DNA of 64,000 nt. Origin: Turritopsis dohrnii (taxonomy: Eukaryota; Cnidaria; Hydrozoa; Anthoathecata; Oceaniidae). The notes below the pieces were generated by a model, which was not told the origin of the DNA, searched no databases, and saw nothing but the letters and a program-made list of their open reading frames with translations. The stretch spans positions 124,001 through 188,000 of the forward strand of contig BQMF02000237.1 of the NCBI GenBank assembly GCA_027922465.2. The letters are read 5' to 3'. How positions within the stretch are numbered: the stretch's first letter is position 1; each line of letters starts with the position of its first letter. The position numbers were made by a program, and so were the translations under genes. Shown here piece after piece: positions 33,446-46,200 of this stretch.

Positions 33446-35110
33446 TAGTACGCCATGTTTTTTTCAGACAGTGTAGTGCAGATGCAGTGCCAGTGGAAAA
33501 TGTTTGTTTTCTGCTAGCTTTTACGATCATTTAAAATATAAAGCATTAAATGATGGAAATGTTTTTAGTTCAGTGTTGTCCTAAAGTGTTCTGTATATAT
33601 TTTGAATGAACATTATATCAAATGTTACCGATGTTTTGTTTTTGTTGATGGTAACAACTGTGTTTCGTTGATTGGTAATTAATTTCTGGGAACAATAAAG
33701 GATTGAAGCTGTGACTTTAGAGCAAAGGCGAAAGTTCATCATTATTAAAAGCCAGGATGAAAACTCATTTTTATTTAATATACATCGTGTCCAATAATTG
33801 AATATATACATACACGGCAGCCATTTAATGGAAACCCTTTGTGGGAGAACAGTTAGTTATGTTAATTCAAAGAGTATATATAACAAAAGCTGTAAGTAAA
33901 AACATGATGTCATATACAACAAGAAGTTTACGTAACAGTGTTTTAATTCTTAGCAGAGGATTCTTTCGCATCACATAATACATATCTCTTGAAAATGTCG
34001 TGCTGCATTTTTTCATTATTGATTATTCATTAATTTTGTTCTGGGCTATAAATAGCCGGAGAACACATCAAATACACCATTTTGCATTATTGTAATCACC
34101 GAGATCCTGCCAGTCGGAGATTTACTAATATAAAATTTTCATCGGCCTATAACTGTCAATTTTCCTAATTATGAACAACCTCTTCTTATTTACCTTCTTA
34201 TCACAAACGTATATAATTCAAAACACATTCCGACATAACAGTCTGTAAATTGAAAGCACAATACATCCAGTGTTGTCAATCAAGCCAGAAAACAAACATC
34301 TGCCTTCAGCTAATACGTATGGTGATTCGGTGATTGATGTATATTTTCACTACAGTACCAAAATCTGCTTATTTATTTTTTAATTTGAGATTACTTAGGA
34401 AGTTCATTCATCACATTGACAGTATGTTTAGGAGTTCTTATTCTGAAAAAATAATTTGCGAGAACATATTTTTTTGTATCAGAGATGTTTCTTCGGAATA
34501 CTTGAACTTAATTTTATAAATTGACATTCTAAGCCCTTCTTAATAACTCTCTTTTTCCTAATTTGGAATGTGACACATTAAAATTGGTTTTAATCAATAT
34601 TCTTTTGTTCTTTTGTAAACCTGTATACATCACCTTATGACCAAATATATTAAGATTCAGCCTTATTTTATCCTTGTTATTACTTTTCAAGCAAACCACC
34701 ATTGCAATGTCTTCCAATCATACAGTGTTTATATCACAACAAAACCGTTCTTTGCTATTCCACAAAAATTTATTTTTTGACTATTGTTTATGCTTACACA
34801 ATTTTTTCAGAGTCAAAGGTATGCTTAGTTTATGCTTAAATTTTTGACAATTATCAGCCTAATTATGCTTATATCTGTTATGCTTATAAAAAAAGATGTA
34901 TAGGTCATATAATTTTTAGCAATACCCATAGTAATTTTTCAGTCACTTTTTGAATCCTCAGCAAGAGTTGTAAGTAAAACCTTATCATTTGACCATCTTT
35001 AGTTTATAATAACTTCAAAATAAGTTCTTCTTCTGGTTATCAAATTCAATTCCACCCTGATTAGTAAGGACAACGTTTTTATCTGAGTATCAGAATGTTT
35101 ACTTTGCTGG
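33446..35110. other. Intergenic, nothing recognised
   Basis: No domain-bearing frame or element boundary was found. Repeated TATGCTTA words near 34805-34885 resemble a TTGCTTA-rich stretch at 44220-44275. Confidence 0.35.
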
Positions 35111-35115
35111 TAATT

Positions 35116-36834
35116 GCCCCGCAAGGGGCTCTGTAGCTTCACGACCAAGGCGAAGTGTTGGCAAATTTTCTCCTTTTTTTTATTAAGACAATCCGTTTTC
35201 GGAAAGTGAGTTTCCATTTCGGATAATTTGTTTATTCCGAGTAGATAATGACAGACCAGGACTCCATGCTAAGCATAATGCACAAAAGGGTATTTTATTA
35301 TAATTTCATCAAATTGTTATTCTTTTATAACCTTTTACTACTGTTGGAAGTTATTTTGGACGTTTTATATTTCCATTTCAATCTTTAAAAGTTTTATTAA
35401 CTAGTCCTTAAAATATTTACGTGCGACACGTGAACCGTTTCGTTATGTTTTGTAGAAGTTGTAGAGAACTTCGTAAGAAACTTTAAAGAAGAATTTTAAG
35501 AATATTTTCATGTTTATACCTAATGTTGATCGTTAGAAGACTTCTTAGAGAGAAAATGATTGTGTTTTGGGGAAATATGCTCTAAAAAGAAGAAAATGAA
35601 GGTTTCATAACAAGTTAAACTATCCTATGATGAAAAAACTTTCAGCATCCATCAAGAATATCAAAATTACTGGGGAAATATGTAATCAATACATGCACAA
35701 AATTTTCTAATTAATGCATGAAACGTGCTCATCTCAATCAAAAAAACTACAAAAACATTCTCTTTATAAAGTTTTGTGTCAGTTCTATAAGAACTGAATG
35801 TTTTTTGTAGTTTCTTGCACATATTGACAAACGCTATATTTAAGAATATGTGCATAATGCTTGGTGTGATAGAACATTGGTATCCGTATCAACTGTCTTC
35901 AAAAGAGCACTGACATTTGAAGATATCGAAAAAATGTAGATAACTAGAACTGCCAAAGAAGGACAAATTTCTAAAATTTGGAAATGAATTGAATGTAGAC
36001 TGTGTCTACTACATACTGAAAGAAGTATAAACATAATGTGCAATACAATGCAAAGTTTTTTTCTGGCTACGAAATGTGGATAAGCTATAGTAAATTGAAA
36101 AATGGTTGCGATAAAGAGTGCGTTTACATGAAAAGTTTTCACATTTCATTGTTTTATCATAAAATGTGTTAACAAGCACGCTCAATTTAATTAAATTTTG
36201 CTGACACATAATGAAATAAAAATGTAGAAAGTGCTAAATTTATTCCATCGTGTATAGAAAATATTTCTACCCATATTGAAATCTCAAACCGTTCAGTATG
36301 GCTCTCATGTAAAAACACACTCGTAGAGAGAGCTAGAACTAGTAAATCTATTGTTTCGATTTTTAGTTCACTACGGCTTTCATGTAAACGCACTCTAAGT
36401 TATGTAAAAGTTTCATCTTTTTGTTCATAATGCATTATTGATAAGCTTCAACTGGTGAATTCTCAATTTGCTCCCAATTTGTGCCAATTTTTTAAAGAGT
36501 GCTCAAAGAAGAAGTGGAAAGTGTTTATTTCAAATTTTTCAGTCACTTTTTCTAATTTAGCCATAAATAGGCATATGCCTTCAATTTTTAGACCTGTTTG
36601 ATCTAATCATTTGGTTGTAATAGACCTGAGTAGTGTTGAGGCATACAATTGTGGAATTTGTCAATCTATATAACTTTTTTCAAGTGATTTTGGTTCACTT
36701 CTACCAAATATTATATTTTAAATTTATATTTTGCAAATTGTTGGACCTATTCTGTATAAGCATTTCAAACAAGAAAAGAATGGATAAATTCAATGGATAA
36801 GCTTGAGGCGGGGCATTTTAGCTTTAGCTACTAA
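35116..36834 (+). repeat. Repeat family with GCCCCGC inverted ends, copy 3
   Basis: The copy starts TTGCCCCGCAAGGGGCTCTG, with GTAGCTTCACGA and AGGCGAA following as at 32277-32305, and ends GAGGCGGGGCATTTTAGCTTTAG, CTACTAACTAG. The GC-rich ends contrast with the AT-rich body. The interior holds no recognisable protein. Confidence 0.5.
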
Positions 36835-37410
36835 CTAGTTGTATTATTGTAGTTGTACAGTGAAATCATACATTTTGTTCTTATGGTTATCAAACACAGT
36901 AATTTTTAAAACGGCAGTTTTGGGGAAATATATAGTCGCTTTTTGCGAATCTTGTTTATATGATAATTTCCATGAAATATGTCAGCGAAATGGTTTTGAT
37001 GATATTAAGTGCCACAGCCAATTTTAAAAATGTCAAGGACCTGCATGAGTACCGAAAACTGGACGAATGATTTGAATGATAATTTACAACAGTTTGATTT
37101 GAAATTAAAGCAATTCATTGTAAGACTGAAAACTGGTACTTTCAGACAAGATTTGGCACTGTCTTTGTTGTGGGTGTCGTTGGTGTCGCTGTTGTTGTTA
37201 CTTTAATTGTGTCACACTTTTATTTTAGAGTGTGATGGAATAAAATAAATCAAGAAGCGTCAGACCCGTTCTTCAGACCTTTTTTTAGTATAAAGGCACG
37301 CGGCGTGAAATCGGTTTTTTAATCTATGATGGGGAAATCATTGCATTGCATCCCCAATCAAACGCGACGTTTTTGGGGAAATATTTCGAGAACCAATAGG
37401 AATAACTGAT

Positions 37411-37803
37411 ATTTTTTCGGTCTGCAATACCGGCGACGTGGTGACGAAATATTTCCTTTAGGTGATGCAGCTATGAAGTCAGCAAAATCTTTGAAGGACG
37501 GTATCTCTCTAACGGTTGATCGTAGCGAAACGATCTCATACATGTTTTGATCAGTTTTTTGCGCTCTACAACATGGGTACACTTTCCCATTTCAAATCGG
37601 TCATTTAATAATACCAAGAAATGCAGAAATTTTTTGCTCCGATTACTTCGGTATCGAAGTTCACTATGACTTGCTTAATACGAATATTAGGCTACCGCCA
37701 GCACAAATGTGTAGACGGAAAATTTACGATGTCGCTGTAAAATTTAAATTACCTTTCTCAGTTTTGGCAACGGATTATGATCTTATCAAACATTGTTCAA
37801 TAC
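37411..37803 (+). pseudogene. Unidentified coding relic
   Basis: One plus-strand frame runs about 130 codons with a single TGA (about 37547) before its terminal TGA. It reads GLQYRRRGDEIFPLGDAAMK ... SLKDGISLTVDRSETISYMF, stop, then LQHGYTFPFQIGHLIIPRNA, YFGIEVHYDLLNTNIRLPP and RRKIYDVAVKFKLPFSVL. The amino-acid composition is unlike random AT-rich translation. No family was recognised and there is no start codon at the beginning. It adjoins sequence resembling the Helitron interior, so a TE origin is possible. Confidence 0.35.
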
Positions 37804-38299
37804 ATTTTTGATAAACTGAGAGTTGCACCTTCAACATTTGTTGAAGAAAAGCAATTTCTAGCATTTGATTATATAAAATAGTGCAACTTACAGTCTACAG
37901 TGTACAATTTACATTACAGTGATGCTGACTGTGATAAGGAACCCTGAAAGACTGAAAGGCTGGAGATAACTTTTATTGTTTTTTTTTCTATGTATTCAGT
38001 CACTCCTTAAAGAATACCTCTCATATGTCAATATAGTGGCTGCGCCAAATATTGAATATGATTGTGAAAACCTTCTTATTGTAAACAAACATTTGTAAAG
38101 TAGACTTAGCCAAAAACATTAAAGATTTACATTCTCAGTGGAGTTGTATTCCATGTATTCCAAGTATTTCATGAGAAACTGTGGAAAATAGTGATCTGGT
38201 GGATATGGTAGCGGCACGTCCGTAGTGACAAGGTATCTTCTGGAACATTTGGTAAAGTATGCAACAATACCTGTATATTGTCTTATTTGACAATAAAAT

Positions 38300-38960
38300 C
38301 TTGTACTGAAAAGCTTTGAAGACGTTTTCCAGAAAATCAAACATGCTGGCAACAGTTCTGCAAAGATATATGCAAATCTGGCTGTTACAAAAACTTGGGC
38401 AAGTTTTGGAAACCACTGTTTCAAATAAGCTGCTGGCCATGATGAAGAAGGCAAAAGCTTCATGTAAGAAGTTTCATGTGATTGTTGATGAGTTATCAAT
38501 TTAGTGAAAGCACTGAAAATTGTCTTCAAACATAATGAAGCAACTTTAGACAGCTCTTACGAAATGAACATATGAGTCCTTTCAATGTTACAAATACTGT
38601 GAGATGGAAGTTATACCACTATCGTTATCAATGCAAACCACCAAGCAAGTTTCAAAAATCATTCAAATATCAATGAAAGGAACCAACAAATATCCCCTTG
38701 TATAAGAACAATAATCCAACCAGTAAGAAAGTATTTTAGTCTTAATTGAAATTCAACGAGTCACTTTGCCGAGTCAGCCTACACCAGTTCAGTAGTTAAT
38801 GAAAGCCTCAGAAGTGAAGCAAGGTCACCTCAGCCTTTGATTGCAGAGCCTTTAGCAGCCAATGCCGAGAAACTTCAATTGGAACATTCAAACCCTGTCG
38901 AGATTGATTCAGTTGATCTAACACATGACGAAAAAAAGTTCCAATTCGGCTATTGAAACG
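38300..38960 (+). pseudogene. Unidentified coding relic, several frameshifts
   Basis: Plus-strand pieces such as LKSFEDVFQKIKHAGNSSAK, ANLAVTKTWASFGNHCFK and SHFAESAYTSSVVNESLRSE, with a further Glu- and Pro-rich segment to QFGY and a stop, have coding-like composition. They are broken by stops and frame changes. I cannot assign a family. A decayed TE protein or retrogene is the likeliest explanation. Confidence 0.3.
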
Positions 38961-41699
38961 GCTATTTTTAGGAATGTACAGACAGTGGGCATAATCTCTC
39001 AGGTAGACAACCTTTTTTGGTATTCTTAAATCAACATCAAAAAGAAAACTTGAGTGACCCCAAAAAATCACATTGTTGTACAACGTCTCTGCTACAATAC
39101 AGAAGGTAGAAATGAGAAACAGATGATCATATCTAACAAAGAAAATGAATGCAATAAGTGTATGTCTGCGTTGTCTTCTTTGTAAAAGAAATACAATTTT
39201 TACGTACCAGATGCTTTTGACTACCAATCGATTTATCAACAGTTACCGAATTTAATTACTGTGAAAAATAAAGAAATCTTTATGGGAAATTTCATGCTCT
39301 ATTCTTCTTCGGACGAAAATCCAAATACGTTTACGAATGGGAAATAGTTGGAAATAAACGTGACCACAAAAGGCAAAGCTATATATGGTGCCAAAAGGAG
39401 AGCAGAAAAGAAGAGGGACGTAATGGTTATATGTATAAACGACTCATTATTACTTAAGATACCCTCATAGCAATATAAAATGTTAAGGCATTCACCTTAT
39501 GTCATCGTATTACATTTTAAAAGACTATTAAATATGTATTGCAATTTTTCCGAACCAGAAGGTAGATAAAAAATATTTTATATCCCTTTTCATTACATTA
39601 CACAGTGACATAATACAAAGAAAACCTGTCCAAACATTATCTGAACAAATACGCATTGCCTCGAATTGAACCATGCTTGAACCTGTATGTCCACTGTGAA
39701 TAGATGAATGGGATAAACATAATGCTAAAATGCTACCTACACATCGAAATAGTAAGAAGCATTCAAAAACATGTCAATGACTGTGAAAACTCTCAAATCA
39801 ACCTCTAAGCAGTTATCACCCACCAAAACAATTCACACAGAATTAAATAAACATTTTCCAGTGGCATTCGATCGATAAAAAAAACATGAAAAGGAATAAA
39901 CTGTATTTTCAGATCCCCCATCTTTTTTTTACGTCTTGTTTTCCTTTATTTTCAATAAGAAGAAGCCATATAAGTTCTCATGAAATAACTCAAAATCAAA
40001 ACTAATGTACTATGAACACAAAACATGCCACAATTAATGAAACTAATTTGAAGAGTCTTTATCACCTTAGGTAGGAAAACTGGCAAACCAAAAACCAATG
40101 TATTTTACTTCAAGACAATCCAAACATGCCCTTTGTCTTCTTTTAAATTATTTGGGAGGTACGACTCAGCAGAAACATTTCTATGCAGTTGAGCAGAAAC
40201 AAGTTTTTGGTATAAATCAGCATTAGATGATAAGGAAAAATATTCCCGCACTTTTTTCTCTAAAAAGGACTGCCAATACTTTAAACATAAAATATCGTTT
40301 CGTTCGCACAAATTCTTAACTGTTCCAAACAGTTCCATGGCTGAAAAGGGCCAACGTGCTCCAAAAAAACTTTTTTTCACGAACGAGAGGGTCGCACTTT
40401 TTACAGGGGTTATCAAAGTAAGGTGGGTAACTAACTAGGAAATAGAAGAAAAACCTAGGAAATCAGCAAACCATGCACAGTTTCACTTGACATAGTTGTC
40501 ATTACCCCCAGTTTATATTCGACTAACTTGGCTTGATGAATGTTTCACGGGAGTAAATATTCATTATCACCTAGGAGGGAGCTAAAACACAGCTTCCATT
40601 TTGGTGGGAAAATCAAATTTTTGAAATAAAAGCTTTTTAATTTTTATTAATATTTGATCACAAGAATTTTGTTGTCAATGGTTCTCTTCATTGTCTGTTC
40701 CAAGGGTATTATAAATGTCATTACCCACGTTTTTAGACATACTTTAACGTACTTGTTTCAGTTTTGACGATCACCGGATAATGTCAGTTTGAACCGCTTG
40801 CTCCCTTTTTAATGAAAGTTAGTCGAGAGCCCCGGGAAAATAATATTTCACTTGAACGCGAGTTTCGATAATAACACACCGCGTAGAAGACCGATCTGAA
40901 AAATTAAATCTACGATGGTGATTATTTCAAAAGTGTATTTCAGCAAAAAACAAGTATGTCGACCGGACTTACTTAACATACACTGGATCCGCCCCTGAAG
41001 AAGTGGACTTATTTATGAAAAGAAAATTAATTCAAAATAATACAAACCACCCGAACTACTGCAAATAACGAAGCTAATATTGATGCATATGGAAGTTTCA
41101 TGGGATGAATGTTCCTTGGATTATTAAGAAGGTTTTTTCAAATTTGAACTACGTTTTTAAAACGATCATCATTATTGTGATGTAAATAAAGCATTATGAT
41201 CATCTTTATTAAAAACTATCGTTCTCGAAAATGGACTGCTTATTGATTTCTACAGACATATTTTCCGTTGGATAATGATTGTAGGTAGAGAACATCATTC
41301 ATTTGGCGAATCTGTTGTTTGTTTGGTCTCTTTTGGAAAGTAGTTTTGAATACTTTACAAGAAAATGATGATACATTCAATGACCTGCTGGTTAAAATTC
41401 TCAATTGGAAAGAAGAACATAATAAGAAGTTATAGGAGAGACTAACAATGTATTAATAAAAGATTTACACAAGTGCATTATGCTAGTTGTACATAAATTA
41501 GAAAAACTAAAATCGGAAATAAAGATATATAGCTTCTCCAATCGCTTCCTCTTTCGACTCAGATAAAAACCTTCAACTATAAGAAAAAGTATAGTTCAAT
41601 GTTATAGATTTGCTAGCAATAACACAGCAATATTTTGATCAATAAATGATTATTGATTCTTCTATTATGATGACATAATAACTTTTAAGACATTTAGCT

Positions 41700-43162
41700 T
41701 TAGCTAAAAATGCCGCCGCGCTCAAGCATTCCAATTTCTATACACAGCAAGCTATACATTAACAGCGGAAACGAAAACAAGCATTTGGCCGAAAAAAAAT
41801 GTTTTGGTTGATTTGGGACCTGATATGTGGCAAAGTTATATGCTTAAATATTTCGACAAAATCATTTTTTTTAGGATGCCTGGCGGTATTTCAAAATCAG
41901 CTTGCAATATGCAAACCAAATAGATCTACACTTAAACACATGAAAATCTGCGAAAACAAGAAATACTTTAAAACCGGCTTTGTTTTTTTTTCTGCTGTCC
42001 AAACCTAGCGGTTTTTTAAACTTCGTGCGTGCCTTTACATGAAACCAAAGCAATGTGAATTGCATGTCAGCGAAAGATTTACAAAAGTTTCTTTGATCAA
42101 TATTAAATGGATTTTAAGGAAAATATCCATATTTTAAGATGAAAAAAGAAAATTTATGGAAGAAAATTATAATTATCTTGAACTGGGGTCACTTTTTTCT
42201 AACTAAAAGAAGTTCTCAACGTTTTGTAAACAGAAGAGTGAAAAAGGTAAATCTATCATTACATTGCGCAGTTTGTTAGCGCAGTCAGCTCATAACCAAA
42301 AGGTCAGTGATTCGAGCCCACCTAGATCTTTCTACTTGCTTTTCGAATTTCAAACATGTCATGAAAATTTCATTTTTTATGTTAAGCTGATTTTGCAAAA
42401 ATCCTTATGCCTGTGAGGGCATCTTGTTACTTTTTGTGACATACCTTTCAAAAAGCAAAAATAAGGCTTAACAAGTATTATCAAAATGTATTTGTTAGAA
42501 ACAAAAGAAATGTGTGAACTGAAACCATGGATACGTATTTTATAATTAAAATAAGATTTCCCAGTAGGCAAAATCGTAGAAACTCACTGTGACACAGATC
42601 ATTTTTATTGAAATGACGTGTACATTTCTGTAGAAATGCACTCCTTCGCAGAGATTTTTTAATAAATGTGCCGGCTGGGTTGTTAATAACATTCTGTAAG
42701 AGCCAAAAGAAAAAAAAAGTTTTTCAAAAAAAAAAATAAAGCGAAAAATCCATTGGAAATCTGTCTTTCAAACGTTGATTTAAAACAGAAAATAGCCAAA
42801 GTTTACTTTAAAAAACAAGAAAAAATTTGAAAAGGGTTTATTGATCATGATCACACTGAGTTTGGACAGTTAAAGAAGAAAAACACGAAGAACGACAATT
42901 TTTAATATGACTTTCCTGTATACACAGAAATCCAATTAAAATCAAGACAACATCCACTAAAAATCAGTGCATTTAATAAAATTATTGATTAAAAGATTTA
43001 GAGCTAAAGCATATACAAAAATAAAATGTATTGTTGGCAAAATTTTGGATCTCAAGCTGTCCTTCACAATCCTTGTCGTTCACTTCATTAAAACAACACA
43101 AAAGTGACATGAAAAATGTCTAAGCAATTTTAGCATACAAACTTGCTGCGGGGGCCATTATT
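41700..43162 (-). repeat. Repeat family with GCCCCCGC inverted ends, copy 2
   Basis: Complement of the 32250-33213 unit: AAATGCCGCCGCGCTCAAGC at the left end and TTGCTGCGGGGGCCATT at the right end. It interrupts copy B of the duplication between CTTTTAAGAC and GCGATAGTTTATG. It also contains a smaller copy (about 41940-42428) of the hairpin-ended family seen at 22000-24137 and a tRNA-Met-like relic. Confidence 0.6.
42266..42327 (+). tRNA. tRNA-Met-like pseudogene or SINE fragment
   Basis: TTGTTAGCGCAGTCAGC resembles the A-box and D-arm of elongator tRNA-Met. CTCATAACC carries anticodon CAT, and GGTCAGTGATTCGAGCCCAC resembles the variable loop and B-box. Part of the D-loop and anticodon stem is missing and the acceptor ends do not pair. 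It sits inside a repeat and is not functional. Confidence 0.4.
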
Positions 43163-43257
43163 AATAAGCTGAGCGATAGTTTATGAATTTATGACAGGAC
43201 ACACAGACAGACAATATATTTCTTCGAAGAAACCGTTATAAGTAATATGCTTTATAC

Positions 43258-46200
43258 TTACTCCCGCTCATCTTTTCTGTTTTTGAGAATTTTTGCAAAT
43301 ACGCCTCTAACAAAATCTGTTGAGAAAGAAAAAATATCATATCTTATACATTGTGTCCAGACAGTAATGATCGTCCATGAATACAGTGGAACCTCTAATT
43401 AACGGACACGCTAATTAGCGAACACCTCTCATTAACGGACAAGTTCGTTTTCCCCGGCTAAGGTCAAACTCCTCATAAGAAACTCTCCAAAAAGCGGACA
43501 CCTCTAATTAGCGGACAAAATTTTTTTTCCCGATGGTGTCCGCTAATTAGAGGTTCCACTGTATGATGTTTTTATTACCCTGATATGTTAGCAAAGACAA
43601 CTATATCAGTTATCATTAAGGATTGTATTGATAACATTGTTTTATTAAACACAGAGATTATTTGACAATAGTGGATAGAAAAAAAATAGAAGCGCCTGTA
43701 TGTTATTAAAGTCTATTTAAAAATAGTGTACACACTTTTAAGATTTGCTTGCCATTTGCTCAATACTGAACCAATTTTAACAAATTTGGTATCGTTGGAT
43801 AGAAATTAAAAAGCATAATATTCTACAAAAATAAAAAAAACCTTATTCTTTGAAGATTTCAAAAATATATATATTTAATTTTCATTAAAGTCTGTCTCAA
43901 AATAATCTGCAGTTGAAACAAAAAGGCCTGTAACTTTTGATAGAAAATTCGAATCATAAAAATTAATTTTGGAAGTTTTAGAGTATCATGAGTACTTAAT
44001 TAATGTTCTAATTTTGGCAGTAAATTCGCAATTTTTAGCGGTTATTTTTGCGATACAAAAATTCGAGCTTTTTTTCTACTTGTCGTATAATTTTCATTTT
44101 TACACCAAAGGTAGATATATTTTAGACAAAGACTTGTGCCAAATTTCAAGCAGAACTAATAAGTATTTCGGAAGATATTGGCCCATGAGTACCCCTTGGT
44201 GGTGATTTTTCATGCAACAATTTGCTTAGGTTTTGCTTATTTTTCAGCCGATTTCAGCCTAGTGTTGCTTATAAAAGTGCTGTTTATTAAAAAAAGCGTG
44301 TATGTTTAAAATGTATGAAAATGTAATGTAATGTTGTTATAGTGTAATCTAGACTTTGATTTGATTGATGTGATTTGTTTATTACTTTCACACCATACAA
44401 AATGTGTTCATTTTCTTGCTTAAGTACAAGTATAATTACTGTGTTTTCAGATATTTCCCCCATCTTTCAAAAATCAACAAAACTGCCAAAATTTCAATAT
44501 ACTCTCAAATGTATCATAATAAACAAAAACTAATAAAAATTTTCCGTTAAATATATATATTTTTGAAATCGCCAAAGAGTACGGTTTCCAATGATATAAA
44601 AATCAAGTGCATATGACTTTTGTATAAAAAGTTTGTTTTTTTCATCTTCTGTTTTCTTCATTTTCTTTTTCTTTATAAAGTTTTTTTATTTCTGTAGAAT
44701 ATTGTGCCTTTTAATGTCTATCCAACGATACCAAATTTGTTAAAATTGGTTCAGTATTGAGCAAATGACAAGCAAATCTTAAAAGTGTGCACACTATTTT
44801 TAAACAGACTTTAGCAACTGAAAATGTTATTTGGAAACTTGACCCAACTATTAATGTTAGAAAAAATGCTGGAAGTTATCATGACACACATGAAAAGCTT
44901 GTGAAATGTGTCAAAACTGTATTAAATGATTTGAACGAAAATACTAGAAGAATGAAATAGTACGATCTTCAGAATTTCAGTAACTGTTTCATATTATACA
45001 TTTGGGTTGTTAATTTTGTATTGATCAATAAAACTGACTTTTAACGAGCAATTAGCTCTTCGTTTCGTCTATACAGTGTGATTCAAAAATAAGGCTACCC
45101 AAAAAATTATTCACTGTAGCGTTTGACATAATTGTTGGACTAAGAAAAGTTTTATACCAAAAGAAAGAGAAAGAGTAGAGCTATCCGCTGACATTAAAAT
45201 CACATTGAAATGTTAAATATTCCAAAAGTTATAAGGGATTTTATCCGACATTTTGTTAGTCTGACTTTTTATGATCAATTAACACTTCCATATAATAGTA
45301 ATTAAGTCGTAAAAAATCTAAAAACACTATTAAAAACACAAATATCTTTTTTGTTTTCTTGCACGTGCTGTACACAACACAGCTCTTCTCCTCAGCTTTA
45401 GCTACTGCACACGCCTTAAGTGCAGAAATAATTTTCTCATGCGGGAGTTTGTTAATTACTTTCCACTTAATTACAAAGAAAGTTGTAAATTTATTCGAAT
45501 TTTAAATAACGAAGCCATAGTTTGATAGTGAAAAACACAGAAACAGTATTGATAAAACAAATTTATTATATAATAAGTTATAATAAATAATATAATTATA
45601 ATAAATTTGTTTTATCAATACTGTTTCTGTGTTTTTCACTATTCGAATTTTAATCACAACAGTAAATAAATTGCTATTGTATCGGAGTGTCCATTGATCA
45701 TAAAAAATCAGACTAATAAAATTTCGGATAAAATCCCTCATAACTTCTGAAATATTTAATATTTCAATGCAATTTTACTGTCATTGGATAGCCCTTCTCT
45801 TTCTCTTTCTGTTGGTATAAAACTTTTCTTATATTAAGAATCATATCAAACGCTACAGTGAATAATTTTTGGGTAGCCTTATTTTTGAATCACACTGTAT
45901 GTCTTTATGCAACTGTGTTATGGAAACACGTTAATTGGAATAAACAATGTATTTTGAATACGAACGTTCTCGGTATTGCAGAAATTTTAAAAAAATTATC
46001 TAATATCTAATAATATAGTATATACTGTCTCTTTACCGTTGATTCTTTCGTCGCTTATGGCTTCGTTTAAATGTTTCCAATCATTAAAACTGGTTTCGTC
46101 ACATGGAAAGATGCATTGCTTTCGGGGAGTATCTTAAAGAAACATAACGTGTTTTATTAGTGTTATAATTTATTGAAACGCTTCTCGCCAACTAAAATAA

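Larger units (their letters stand above)
36835..41050. other. Region with unidentified coding relics
   Basis: No intact gene is recognised. Three stretches look like decayed coding sequence: 37411-37803 and 38300-38960 on the plus strand, then 39290-39430, also plus. A block at 37340-37420 resembles the inner part of the Helitrons (CCCCAATCAAACGCGACGTT; compare 52592). A hAT-type end (rc CAGGGGCGGATCCAGTG) lies at 40981-40998 without a visible partner. Confidence 0.4.

Noticed and set aside
37030..37206. Small frame with a hydrophobic C-terminus (WVSLVSLLLLL)
   Set aside because: It could be tail-anchored, but the hydrophobic end comes from a GTTGTT/GTCGTT simple repeat and there is no homology or gene structure to support it.
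40105..40416. 103-residue minus-strand frame (MELFGTVKNLCERNDIL)
   Set aside because: It looks mildly protein-like and might be a transposase fragment, but I could not match any family or find neighbouring pieces in register.
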